From Lentimicrobiaceae bacterium (GTDB lineage: Bacteria > Bacteroidota > Bacteroidia > Bacteroidales > Lentimicrobiaceae): a stretch of DNA of 64,000 nucleotides. Below the pieces are notes generated by a model. That model was not told the origin of the DNA. It made no database searches and saw only the letters and a program-made list of their open reading frames with translations. The stretch is from assembly GCA_020636745.1 (NCBI GenBank), contig JACJXH010000005.1:186001-250000 (forward strand). The letters are read 5' to 3'. Below, piece after piece: positions 8,569 through 16,994 of the stretch. Made by a program: the position numbers and the translations under genes. Every line of letters begins with the position of its first letter. The first letter of the stretch is position 1.

Positions 8569-10152
8569 ATGGCAGAAATTAAACCCGCGGAAGTATCAGC
8601 AATTCTAAGGCAGCAGCTTGCCGGATTCAAATCAGAAGCCGAGCTGGAAGAAACAGGAAGCGTATTACAGGTTGGTGATGGAATTGCCAGGGTATACGGC
8701 CTTAATAATGTACAGGCCGGTGAATTGGTTGAGTTTACCACAACAGGTGTAAAAGGAATTGTGCTTAATCTTGAGGAAGACAATGTAGGAATTGTGTTAC
8801 TGGGAGAAGCCGCAGGCATCAATGAGGGCGATTTGGTGCGCCGCACCAAATTAATTGCATCTGTACCGGTAAGTGAAGGAATGCTGGGCAGGGTTATCAA
8901 TACCATTGGTGAACCCATTGACGGCAAAGGGCCCATTACTGGCGAAGTTTTTGAAATGCCACTTGAACGTAAAGCGCCGGGTGTAATTTTCAGACAACCC
9001 GTAAATCAGCCACTCCAAACCGGCATCAAGGCTATCGACTCCATGATTCCTATCGGAAGAGGTCAGCGTGAATTGATAATTGGCGATCGCCAAACCGGAA
9101 AATCAGCCATTGCCATTGATACAATTATCAATCAAAAAGAATTTTTCGATAAAGGTGAACCTGTTTACTGTATTTATGTAGCTATTGGACAAAAAGGCAG
9201 TACTGTGGCCAATATTGTTCAGACTCTTGAAGAAAAAGGTGCATTACAATACACTGTTGTAGTAGTGGCAACAGCCGGCGACCCGGCAGCTATGCAGTTT
9301 TATGCCCCATTTACAGGTGCAGCCATCGGAGAGTATTTCCGTGACACAGGACGTCCGGCTCTCATTATTTATGACGACCTCTCAAAACAAGCCGTTGCTT
9401 ATCGCGAAGTTTCGTTGTTGCTCAGACGTCCGCCCGGACGTGAAGCTTATCCCGGCGACGTATTTTACCTTCACTCCCGTTTGCTCGAAAGAGCTGCCAG
9501 GATTGTTGCCTCAGACGAAATTGCAGCCAAAATGAATGACCTGCCTGAAACTATCAAACATAAAGTTAAAGGCGGAGGTTCACTTACAGCATTACCCATC
9601 ATTGAAACACAGGCTGGCGACGTTTCAGCTTATATCCCAACCAATGTAATTTCTATTACTGATGGCCAGATTTTTCTTGAAACAAACCTGTTTAACTCAG
9701 GCATAAGACCTGCTATCAACGTTGGTATTTCTGTTTCGAGGGTTGGAGGAAATGCCCAGATTAAAGCCATGAAAAAAGTAGCCGGAACCCTTAAGTTAGA
9801 TCAGGCACAATTTCGTGAGTTAGAAGCCTTTGCAAAATTTGGTTCTGACCTTGATGCTGTTACCAAGTCCATTCTTGAAAAAGGAGCACGCAATGTAGAA
9901 ATCCTGAAACAGCCCCAATATTCACCTATGAACGTTGAATCACAGATAGCCATTATTTTCTGTGGCTCAAAGGGTCTGCTGCAAAAAATTCCAACAAAGC
10001 GCATCCATGATTTCGAAACTGAATTTCTTCATAATCTGGCCGATACCAAACCAGCACTTATGGAATCGCTGCGCAAGGGAAATTATACGCCTGAGATTGA
10101 AAAAGAACTTGAAACAGTTGCTCTTGACCTGCGCAGAAAATACGAAGTATAA
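8569..10152 (+). CDS. atpA: ATP synthase F1 subunit alpha
   Basis: Alpha alternates with beta in the F1 head and carries the non-catalytic nucleotide sites. The 527-residue protein has the P-loop GDRQTGKSAIAID (Ser where E. coli has Thr, a conservative change), ALIIYDDLSKQAVAYRE and the RRPPGREAYPGDVFYLHSRLLERAA block, all characteristic. Its partner beta gene is not adjacent. The start ATG at 8569 lies 15 bases after atpH. Confidence 0.98.
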   Translation: MAEIKPAEVSAILRQQLAGFKSEAELEETGSVLQVGDGIARVYGLNNVQAGELVEFTTTGVKGIVLNLEEDNVGIVLLGEAAGINEGDLVRRTKLIASVPVSEGMLGRVINTIGEPIDGKGPITGEVFEMPLERKAPGVIFRQPVNQPLQTGIKAIDSMIPIGRGQRELIIGDRQTGKSAIAIDTIINQKEFFDKGEPVYCIYVAIGQKGSTVANIVQTLEEKGALQYTVVVVATAGDPAAMQFYAPFTGAAIGEYFRDTGRPALIIYDDLSKQAVAYREVSLLLRRPPGREAYPGDVFYLHSRLLERAARIVASDEIAAKMNDLPETIKHKVKGGGSLTALPIIETQAGDVSAYIPTNVISITDGQIFLETNLFNSGIRPAINVGISVSRVGGNAQIKAMKKVAGTLKLDQAQFRELEAFAKFGSDLDAVTKSILEKGARNVEILKQPQYSPMNVESQIAIIFCGSKGLLQKIPTKRIHDFETEFLHNLADTKPALMESLRKGNYTPEIEKELETVALDLRRKYEV

Positions 10153-10170
10153 CCAACCAATTTTTCTGAA

Positions 10171-11055
10171 ATGCCCAGTTTAAAGGAAGTTAGAACCCGA
10201 ATTGCTTCGGTAAAATCAACTCAGCAGATTACCAGCGCTATGAAAATGGTGGCTGCATCAAAACTGCGCAAGGCCCAGACAGGAATTCTCCAGTTAAGAC
10301 CTTTTGCCCAAAAACAAAAGCAGATGCTGCAGGAGTTGAGCTCAGGAAACGATACTCTCGACTCGGGCAGCTATGCAGTTCAGCGCACTGGTAAAAAGCT
10401 TTTAATCGTAGTCTTTTCATCAAACAGAGGCTTGTGCGGAGCTTTTAATACCAATGTGATTAAACAGGTAAATAATACGATTTCAAATTGGGGAAAACCT
10501 GATAAACCTTCCGATCTCGGATTGATTACCATCGGGCGAAAAGCTTCAGAATATTTCAGACGGCAGGGATTTAATGTCATTGAATCGCATGATGATTTGT
10601 ACGATAACCTTAACTTCAACAATGCCTCAGTAATTGCTGAAAAATTGATGAAGATGTTCAAAGAGGGCCATTTCGACAAAATAATGTTCGTTTACCACCA
10701 ATTCAGAAATGCAGTGGTTCAGAGGTTAATTACTGAACAATTTCTTCCGGTTGAACCTGCGCTGAATGATTCGGAAGAATCTCATGTTGTATCAGAGTTT
10801 ATATACGATCCTTCGAAAGAAGAAATTCTTGAAGAACTTATCCCGCAGATTCTTAAAACCCAGTTTTACAAAGCATTACTTGATTCATGGGCCTCAGAAC
10901 TTGGAGCACGCATGACAGCGATGTCGCAGGCGACTGACAATGCTGCTGAACTGCTTAAAGACCTCCGGTTATCGTATAACAAAGCAAGGCAAGCTGCCAT
11001 TACCAAGGAAATACTAGAGATTGTAAGTGGAGCCGAAGCTTTAAAAAACAGCTGA
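10171..11055 (+). CDS. atpG: ATP synthase F1 subunit gamma
   Basis: Gamma is the central shaft that turns inside the head. The 294-residue protein has the N-terminal helix signature (RTRIASVKSTQQITSAMKMVAASKL) and the matching C-terminal helix with MTAMSQATDNA and YNKARQAAITKEILEI. It is the last gene of the cluster; a short stem of six base pairs at 11060-11075 follows but has no strong T-run, so readthrough into the ferritin gene is possible. Confidence 0.97.
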   Translation: MPSLKEVRTRIASVKSTQQITSAMKMVAASKLRKAQTGILQLRPFAQKQKQMLQELSSGNDTLDSGSYAVQRTGKKLLIVVFSSNRGLCGAFNTNVIKQVNNTISNWGKPDKPSDLGLITIGRKASEYFRRQGFNVIESHDDLYDNLNFNNASVIAEKLMKMFKEGHFDKIMFVYHQFRNAVVQRLITEQFLPVEPALNDSEESHVVSEFIYDPSKEEILEELIPQILKTQFYKALLDSWASELGARMTAMSQATDNAAELLKDLRLSYNKARQAAITKEILEIVSGAEALKNS

Positions 11056-11111
11056 TTTCGGGCAATCTTTTGCCCATTAAATCGTTTAACCAATACAAAA
11101 ACATTTAGATT

Positions 11112-11630
11112 ATGATCTCAAAAAAAGTTGAAGAAGCCATCAATATCCAGATTAAAAATGAAGAACATTCTTCGAGGATTTACATGGCAATGGCCTCCTG
11201 GTGTGAAACCAAAGGTTACCGGGGTGCTGCTGATTTTCTATATAAACAGTCGGACGAAGAACGGATGCATATGCTAAAGTTCATTAAATTTTTGAATGAC
11301 AGAGGCGGTTATGCAGTATTATCAGCACTTGAAGTTCCTGCATCAACCTACAACTCTTTGCTCGACGTTTTTAACCATGTGATGAGCCATGAAGAGTTTA
11401 TTACCGACTCCATCAACAAGCTTTATGAAGTTTCGTTGAATGAAAAGGATTACACCACTGGCAACTTCCTGCAATGGTACATCAATGAACAGATTGAAGA
11501 AGAAAGCACAGTACATGGAATACTGGACAAAATGAAGCTTGTTGGTGAAGATAAAGCAGGAATGTTCCACATGGACAAGGATCTGCAAGCTATGGCTGCA
11601 GCCAAAGTAGTGGCACCTATTGCTGAATAA
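11112..11630 (+). CDS. ftnA: Non-heme ferritin
   Basis: Ferritin stores iron as a ferric mineral in a 24-subunit shell and limits Fenton chemistry. The 172-residue protein has the full ferroxidase centre at the same numbers as E. coli FtnA: Glu17, Glu50, His53, Glu94, Gln127 and Glu130. It is a ferritin rather than a bacterioferritin or Dps by length and by these residues. It lies 56 bases after atpG on the same strand and ends at a hairpin terminator. For an organism with oxygen-sensitive radical enzymes, iron storage and peroxide removal are expected roles. Confidence 0.95.
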   Translation: MISKKVEEAINIQIKNEEHSSRIYMAMASWCETKGYRGAADFLYKQSDEERMHMLKFIKFLNDRGGYAVLSALEVPASTYNSLLDVFNHVMSHEEFITDSINKLYEVSLNEKDYTTGNFLQWYINEQIEEESTVHGILDKMKLVGEDKAGMFHMDKDLQAMAAAKVVAPIAE

Positions 11631-11656
11631 TTTCTTATTTTTTTGAAAAATAACAT

Positions 11657-11686
11657 AAAGCTGCCCTTACAGGGCGGCTTTTTTTG
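11657..11686. terminator. Terminator after ferritin
   Basis: Stem aaagctgccct / agggcggctttt with one wobble pair, a short loop and a run of seven T. It overlaps the 3' end of the convergent DUF3109 gene region and may serve both strands. Confidence 0.85.
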
Positions 11687-12265
11687 CTATTTCTCAGTAT
11701 TTTTCTGAGCCTCAATTCCGTCACATAACTGCGCATACCATTTTTCACCATATTTCCTGACAAGAGAGTCTTTCAGAAAAACATACATGGGAACATTCAG
11801 TCTTTTCCCCAATTCAAGTGCCGGTTGACATATATGCCACTGATGGTAATTGACAGCATCAAAATCGTTGTAACGATTGATACGAACCGGGTATAAATGA
11901 CATGAAACAGGCTTGCGGAATTTGGATTTGCCAGCCTCCCAGGCCTTTTCAATAGCACAACCAGCAATTCCGTCTTCTGAAAATACAACAAATGCACATT
12001 CAGCTCCATTTACAAGAGGAGTAACATAATGGCCGAAAGCATCGTAATCGAACACACCCAGGTGTTCAACAATTTCAAGTCCATCCTGCCGCATAAAGGG
12101 CTTAATGTAATCAAGCGAATCTTCGAGTTCACCTATTTCGCTTTCTTCAAGCGGAGCTCCGGCATCACCTTCCACACAGCAGGCTCCCTTGCATTTCATT
12201 AAATCGCATACAAAGCAAACCTTCCCAAGGTCGTCAGAATTAATTGTATCATCAATGGCTATCAT
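11687..12265 (-). CDS. DUF3109 family cysteine-rich protein
   Basis: A 192-residue cytosolic protein of a family widespread in Bacteroidota and not biochemically defined to my knowledge. The N-terminal part has clustered cysteines (VCFVCDLMKCKGACCVEGD, about residues 18-34), and further Cys occur in GCAIEKAW and KPVSCHLYPVRI. This CxxxCC-like pattern resembles YkgJ/UPF0260 proteins and suggests a metal or Fe-S site. Its promoter on the minus strand runs directly into the start codon (TATCTTTGCAGCATG), so the mRNA should have almost no 5' leader. Confidence 0.8.
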   Translation of the reverse strand: MIAIDDTINSDDLGKVCFVCDLMKCKGACCVEGDAGAPLEESEIGELEDSLDYIKPFMRQDGLEIVEHLGVFDYDAFGHYVTPLVNGAECAFVVFSEDGIAGCAIEKAWEAGKSKFRKPVSCHLYPVRINRYNDFDAVNYHQWHICQPALELGKRLNVPMYVFLKDSLVRKYGEKWYAQLCDGIEAQKNTEK

Positions 12266-12269
12266 GCTG

Positions 12270-12277
12270 CAAAGATA
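12270..12277 (-). promoter_or_regulatory. Promoter of the DUF3109 gene, abutting the start codon
   Basis: On the minus strand TATCTTTG ends four bases before the ATG at 12265. With initiation several bases after the -7 element, the transcript would begin at or next to the start codon. The glyS promoter has the identical 15-base arrangement. Confidence 0.7.
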
Positions 12278-12511
12278 AGTGGAATGAATTTCACTATAAC
12301 AATTGTTGAATTTACGGCTTCAATCATTCAGTCCTTATAATTTCAAAATTGTTGACCACCGAAACCAAAATTTCAATCATCATCATATAAATTGCAGATT
12401 TACGGGCAATTAAACCACAGGTTTTGGAAGCGATATAATCATGAACATTTCGCCATCAGGCATCATCTAACCATACCCATTCTGAAAAATCTTAAAAACT
12501 TGATAAATCTA

Positions 12512-12541
12512 TTTGCGTTTTTAAAAAATGGTTTACTTTTG
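12512..12541 (+). promoter_or_regulatory. Promoter of tnaA
   Basis: TTTG (12512-12515) and TACTTTTG (12534-12541) are separated by 18 bases, close to the Bacteroidota -33/-7 pattern. Predicted initiation near 12548 gives a leader of about 160 bases before tnaA. The remaining part of the 12278-12707 gap shows no further gene. Confidence 0.6.
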
Positions 12542-12561
12542 ACTGTCTATTCGCACATAAA

Positions 12562-12642
12562 ATGACATCCAGGTATTCTTACAGGCTAACGGCCAAAACA
12601 ATCTTCCGCAACATTAAAAACAGGGATGAATATCAGTCCTGA
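12562..12642 (+). CDS. Possible 26-codon leader ORF upstream of tnaA
   Basis: A 26-codon frame starts about 14 bases after the predicted tnaA transcription start and ends 65 bases before tnaA. The peptide is basic and contains three Tyr but no Trp, so it is not a clear TnaC-type sensor of tryptophan. It has no visible ribosome-binding site. I list it because position and spacing would suit a leader peptide; it may also be chance. Confidence 0.25.
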   Translation: MTSRYSYRLTAKTIFRNIKNRDEYQS

Positions 12643-12707
12643 CTCCCTCCTTTGTTTTCATTTTTTCTAAAAATTACCTTTTTATTTTCCTTAAACATCT
12701 AATTATC

Positions 12708-14084
12708 ATGGAATTACCATTTGCCGAATCATATAAAATAAAGATGGTTGAACCTATCCGCCGCAGTACCCGCGAACAGCGTGAGCAGTGGATAAAAGAG
12801 GCCAACTACAATCTTTTCAAACTGAAAGCTGAATATGTTTTTATTGACCTGTTAACCGACTCAGGAACCGGTGCTATGAGCGACCGTCAATGGAGTGAGA
12901 TGATGTTGGGAGATGAAAGCTATGCCGGAGCGTCATCATTCTACAAAATGAAAGACACCATCAGGGAATTGCTCGGTTTTGAATACTTTTTACCCACACA
13001 TCAGGGCAGGGCTGCAGAAAATGTTTTGTTTTCGGCCATGGTAAAGGCAGGTGATTTTGTACCTGGAAACTCACATTTTGACACGACCAAAGGGCATATA
13101 GAATCGCGCAAGGCCAAAGCTATTGATTGCACCATTGATGAAGCTTTTGATACGAGCGTATACCATCCGTTTAAAGGCAATATTGACCTGAATAAGCTGG
13201 AAGATGTGCTCAAAAACCATCCCAAAGAAAAAATTCCATTTATAGTTGTAACCATTACCTGCAATTCGAGTGGAGGACAACCTGTTTCAATGGCAAACAT
13301 CAAAGCAGTTAGACAACTGGCTGATAAATACGGAATTTTTGTACTGTTTGATTCAGCCCGCTTTGCAGAGAATGCCTATTTTATAAAAACCCGTGAAGAA
13401 GGGTATAAAGATATTTCCATCCGCGATATCGTCCTCGAGATGTTTAGTTATGCTGATGGCATGACAATGAGCAGCAAAAAGGATGCAATTGTGAATATGG
13501 GCGGATTTATCGCCCTGCGCGACAGAGAGTTGTTTGAGAAAGCGACTGTTTTCAACATCATGTTTGAAGGTTATGTGACCTATGGTGGCATGTCAGGTCG
13601 CGATATGAATGCCCTGGCTCAGGGGTTGCGCGAAGGAACTGAGTTTGATTATCTGGAAACACGTATCGGCCAGGTAGCATATCTGGGCAACCGTTTGGTT
13701 GAGTTTGGCGTTCCGGTGCAACAGCCTTTCGGCGGACATGCCATATTTGTTGATGCCAAACGCTTTTTACCTCAGTTGCCCAAAGAACAATTTCAGGCGC
13801 AATCTCTGGCTGTTGAACTTTATCTTGAAAGTGGCGTAAGAGGTGTTGAAATTGGAGCTCTGCTTGCCGACCGCGACCCTGAAACCCGCGAAAACCGCTA
13901 CCCTGCTCTTGAACTGCTCAGGCTAACTATTCCCAGAAGAGTTTATACAAACAACCATATGGACTATGTTGCTACAGCTCTGGCCAATGTTTATGAGCGA
14001 AGAAACACTTTGACAACAGGGCTCAAAATTATTCATGAAGCTCCGATTATGCGCCATTTTACTGTGGATCTTGCAAAAGTTTAG
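12708..14084 (+). CDS. tnaA: Tryptophanase
   Basis: Tryptophanase splits L-tryptophan to indole, pyruvate and ammonia using pyridoxal phosphate. The 458-residue protein is a fold-type I beta-eliminating lyase. The PLP lysine is Lys258 in MSSKKD. Against tyrosine phenol-lyase, the closest alternative, it has Asp125 in FDTTKGH (lyase: Thr), DSARFAENAYFIK (lyase: DATRC) and Ile in RGVEIGALL where the phenol-lyase has its substrate-binding Arg; all favour tryptophan. No tryptophan permease lies beside it. The gene is monocistronic with its own promoter and a terminator at 14151. Indole from it may act as a signal, as known in other bacteria. Confidence 0.95.
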   Translation: MELPFAESYKIKMVEPIRRSTREQREQWIKEANYNLFKLKAEYVFIDLLTDSGTGAMSDRQWSEMMLGDESYAGASSFYKMKDTIRELLGFEYFLPTHQGRAAENVLFSAMVKAGDFVPGNSHFDTTKGHIESRKAKAIDCTIDEAFDTSVYHPFKGNIDLNKLEDVLKNHPKEKIPFIVVTITCNSSGGQPVSMANIKAVRQLADKYGIFVLFDSARFAENAYFIKTREEGYKDISIRDIVLEMFSYADGMTMSSKKDAIVNMGGFIALRDRELFEKATVFNIMFEGYVTYGGMSGRDMNALAQGLREGTEFDYLETRIGQVAYLGNRLVEFGVPVQQPFGGHAIFVDAKRFLPQLPKEQFQAQSLAVELYLESGVRGVEIGALLADRDPETRENRYPALELLRLTIPRRVYTNNHMDYVATALANVYERRNTLTTGLKIIHEAPIMRHFTVDLAKV

Positions 14085-14150
14085 GCTTTTTCAGCCATTC
14101 TTCAGAAACCTGCCATAAACAGCGTTCCGGCAAATGGCTAAAAATAAAAG

Positions 14151-14168
14151 AAAGCCCTTCCGGGCTTT
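14151..14168. terminator. Short terminator hairpin after tnaA
   Basis: The sequence aaagcccttccgggcttt folds into a 7-8 bp stem; the downstream T-run is weak on the plus strand, so the next, larger inverted repeat may add to it. Confidence 0.6.
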
Positions 14169-14170
14169 AG

Positions 14171-14222
14171 AACAAAGTGCACATCAGATGTATCAATCAC
14201 CACATCAGATGTGCACTTTGTT
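14171..14222. repeat. Long inverted repeat with internal palindromes
   Basis: Two 21-base arms (14171-14191 and 14202-14222) are complementary with one mismatch around a 10-base spacer. Each arm contains the 11-base palindrome acatcagatgt, so this unit also forms a direct repeat with a 21-base period. It lies between the convergent ends of tnaA and the LytTR regulator gene. Confidence 0.85.
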
Positions 14223-14282
14223 ATTTCCCGCTTGCGCATTTATCCGGCAATTCTGCAAAAAACCACAAAAATGAGACCCGGG

Positions 14283-15032
14283 TTATCTGTCAAGCCATTC
14301 CCTGAAAGCCTGCACCCGCTCACGGGCAACCACTATATCTTTATCATCCACTCCGTCAATCTGAAGACGCAACCTGCTGTTTGACCACGCTGTAATACTG
14401 GCACAGGCATTCAATGAAACCAGATATTTTCTGTTTATTCTGAAGAATTTTTCCGGATCAACTATTTCTTCAAGATGATCAAGGGCAAAGTCGATGCAAT
14501 AGCTCCGCTTTCCTTTCGTATGCAAATAAGTAGCTTTTTCATAGCTATAGAAAGCATCAATTTCTTCAATTGGAATGGATTTGATTCGATCGCCTATCTT
14601 TACCAAAAACCTTGATTTATATTGCTTTTCCTGTTTTTGGGCAACCATTTCAAAAAGTTTCTCAAGCGCAGGCATCGGAGAAAACTGTTTTACCTTTTCA
14701 ATGGCTTTCAACAAACGTTCTTCCTCAACAGGCTTTAACAAATAATCAATACCGTTGGTGTTAAAAGCTTCAATAGCATAATGATCCCAGGCTGTTGTAA
14801 AAATGATCGGGCAACTCACCTTTATCTGCCTGTAAATCTCAAAACTTAATCCGTCAGCAAGTTGAATATCAGAAAAAATCAAAGCGATGCCCTGGTTTGT
14901 CGATAGAAATTCAACAGAATCGCGCACTGATTCCAGGCTTGCAACAACATCCATATCCGGAGCAACCTTGCTGAGCAAACGTTCAAGATGGCGTGCGGCT
15001 CTCGCCTCATCTTCAATTATAAGAACCTTCAT
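14283..15032 (-). CDS. LytTR-family response regulator
   Basis: A 249-residue two-component regulator. The N-terminal receiver has the acidic pair at Asp7/Glu8, the phosphorylation site Asp55 in FSDIQLADG, and the switch Thr and Lys in FTTAWDHYA and LLKPV. The C-terminal half (about 140-249) is a LytTR DNA-binding domain, with FLVKIGDRIKSIPIEEIDAF and RKYLVSLNA segments. Its ATG overlaps the kinase stop by four bases, so the two are translationally coupled and almost certainly cognate. The regulated genes are unknown; the upstream receptor operon is the natural first candidate. Confidence 0.94.
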   Translation of the reverse strand: MKVLIIEDEARAARHLERLLSKVAPDMDVVASLESVRDSVEFLSTNQGIALIFSDIQLADGLSFEIYRQIKVSCPIIFTTAWDHYAIEAFNTNGIDYLLKPVEEERLLKAIEKVKQFSPMPALEKLFEMVAQKQEKQYKSRFLVKIGDRIKSIPIEEIDAFYSYEKATYLHTKGKRSYCIDFALDHLEEIVDPEKFFRINRKYLVSLNACASITAWSNSRLRLQIDGVDDKDIVVARERVQAFREWLDR

Positions 15033-16072
15033 TTCTCTGTTTTTTGAATGATAGGAATCCTTACCAGGTAAGTTTTAGTGTCAGCATGTATCTCAATTTG
15101 CCTGTCGGTAAAAAAGCTATATTGCTGCGAAATATTCCTCAGCCCGGTATTTTTTGAATCTTTTCCTGAGTTTTTAAGTTTCAGTGCATTTTCAACTTCA
15201 ATAAAATCTCCATTCTGCTTTATCGCAATATGCAAAGGATATTTTTCCGATACTTCATTGTGCTTTACAGCATTTTCAACCAGTAATTGCAACGTCATTG
15301 GCACAATAAGAGCCTGACAGTCTTCATTAAGTGTGATACTCAAATGAAGCTTATCGCCAAAGCGCGTTTGAAGCAGCCAAGCATAAGACTTCATAAAGTC
15401 CACTTCTTCTTTCAGGCTAACCAATTCCTTATCGCGGCAATCAAGCACATAACGGAACAAATCACTCATTTGCCTGATGAACTTTACAGCCTGAGCCTGA
15501 TCATCATATACCAAATCGCTGAGCACATTGAAGCTATTGAACAAAAAGTGTGGATTGAGTTGGTTTCGCAGCGATTCATACTTATAGGTCATCATTTCTG
15601 ATTTAAGTTCAGCTTCTCTTAATACCGACTTTCTCCATGCTTTAAAAAAGCCAACAGCCGTAAAAACAAGCGAAATAAAAAGAGAGATAAGAAATGTGAT
15701 AAGAATTGAGTGGGAAATAGATTGCCAGGCATCTGATGGAGCAATGCCATGCACCAGATACATCATGATCAACTGTACGGATATAAATGCCCCAACCGAC
15801 CAGATTAGCAGGCTGGAAATTTCAATAAATGTCCGTTTCACTGGCTTATCAATCCAACGAATTTTTTTATCGAGCAAATTCCCTATCATCACCGGCCCGG
15901 TCCACTGGGTTATACATATGGAAAATGACCAGATAAAACCTATCAAAAACCGTTCAGGACTTACAAAGACATTTCCAAAAAAAATTACGAGAATAAGTAG
16001 CGACAACACTACATTAGCCAGTAAAAACTGCCATAAGTTTTTTACACTAATTTGCCTGCTGTAAATGTTCAT
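15029..16072 (-). CDS. LytS/YehU-type membrane histidine kinase
   Basis: A 347-residue sensor kinase with four hydrophobic segments in the first 145 residues and little extracytoplasmic sequence, so it probably senses something in or near the membrane. The His_kinase domain has the phosphoacceptor His175 in LRNQLNPHFLFNS, followed by the N-box LLVENAVKHN and the GTG-like NTGLRNISQQY of the ATPase domain. This set is characteristic of the family that pairs with LytTR regulators. A possible terminator in the 182-base gap upstream suggests the kinase/regulator pair may have its own promoter. Confidence 0.93.
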   Translation of the reverse strand: MNIYSRQISVKNLWQFLLANVVLSLLILVIFFGNVFVSPERFLIGFIWSFSICITQWTGPVMIGNLLDKKIRWIDKPVKRTFIEISSLLIWSVGAFISVQLIMMYLVHGIAPSDAWQSISHSILITFLISLFISLVFTAVGFFKAWRKSVLREAELKSEMMTYKYESLRNQLNPHFLFNSFNVLSDLVYDDQAQAVKFIRQMSDLFRYVLDCRDKELVSLKEEVDFMKSYAWLLQTRFGDKLHLSITLNEDCQALIVPMTLQLLVENAVKHNEVSEKYPLHIAIKQNGDFIEVENALKLKNSGKDSKNTGLRNISQQYSFFTDRQIEIHADTKTYLVRIPIIQKTEK

Positions 16073-16183
16073 ATTGATAATTTATGCCAAAACGATTGAT
16101 TGTGTAAAATTAAAGATAAAAGAAACGATTTTCATGATTCAATTTTTCGCACTATGAAAATGCTCAAACACAAGGGAGAGTAT

Positions 16184-16229
16184 AAAAAGCAGCCGGAACC
16201 ATTATGTCAACCATGTAGAAGATTCCGGC
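16184..16229 (-). terminator. Candidate terminator after the secreted protein gene
   Basis: Arms gccggaa (16192-16198) and ttccggc (16223-16229) pair across a 24-base loop; on the minus strand the stem is followed closely by TTTTT. The long loop makes it moderate evidence. Confidence 0.5.
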
Positions 16230-16254
16230 CGGGGATTTGGGTAAACTGCTTTCA

Positions 16255-16896
16255 TTAATTGCATGAAGCTGTAATTTCAACTGCCTGCTGTTTACCCCAT
16301 ACAGGATGTAAACTTGATTTAGGTTTAAAACCATCCCAGGTGGCAACAAGCTCCTTTGCCTGATCGCAAAACGCTTTTGGATCTTGTCCAAAAAACCGGG
16401 CTGTTCCAATATCATTCTGAAGTTTTATTAATCTTGCCCTGGGGTTTGAAGGGTCGATACCCATAGCTGTACCGGCAGCCTGTGAAGCCAGCATACCGAA
16501 CTTTTGTCCTCGTTCCATCGGGTTAACCATCAACCTGCCTGAATAAAACATAGCCTGCAAAGCATAAACATCAGCTTCCTTATTGGTAATTTCAAGCATT
16601 TTGTTTATTGAAATTTCTGCCGCATCAAGCAAAGCATCTTTTTTGTTCATATCAGAAGGCTCCATAAAGCTCATAATGATATAACAGTGTGCATGATAAT
16701 ACAGAGGAAGCCATTCGTCAGGCGTTGATTTTGCTATCATACTAAACTTGTTGCCAAGAGCCTGGAAATCATCCATTGATTTGCACGTAGCATACTGAGA
16801 AAGGCTCTCTCCCATTGCCTGATAGTATTGTTCTTTTTGCGACATAGCAGCAAATGAAATAAATAACATAGCAAGGGTAATGTGAATTGTTTTCAT
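16255..16896 (-). CDS. Secreted helical-repeat protein linked to a TonB receptor, function unknown
   Basis: A 213-residue exported protein. The start MKTIHITLAMLFISFAAMS gives a standard signal peptide, so I chose the ATG at 16896 over a 24-residue upstream extension. The mature part is alpha-helical with TPR-like packing; it has conserved-looking blocks EWLPLYYHAHCYI, GIDPSNPRARLIKLQND and LHPVWGK near the C-terminus. From memory, similar proteins occur beside TonB receptors in other Bacteroidota, but I know no assigned role. It follows the receptor by 98 bases on the same strand and is probably co-transcribed. A periplasmic partner of the receptor is a reasonable guess. Confidence 0.75.
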   Translation of the reverse strand: MKTIHITLAMLFISFAAMSQKEQYYQAMGESLSQYATCKSMDDFQALGNKFSMIAKSTPDEWLPLYYHAHCYIIMSFMEPSDMNKKDALLDAAEISINKMLEITNKEADVYALQAMFYSGRLMVNPMERGQKFGMLASQAAGTAMGIDPSNPRARLIKLQNDIGTARFFGQDPKAFCDQAKELVATWDGFKPKSSLHPVWGKQQAVEITASCN

Positions 16897-16994
16897 GTTT
16901 GTAGTTTTTAGGTTTATAGGGGTTGTTGTTTCCTTTTCGTTGAAGCACCTTTCTTTAACATTTCTCAATGTTCACAGGGCTGTTTTACAATATC

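Noticed and set aside
12708..14084. Tyrosine phenol-lyase as an alternative to tryptophanase
   Set aside because: Asp125, DSARF and the VEIG segment follow tryptophanase at the positions that separate the two enzymes.
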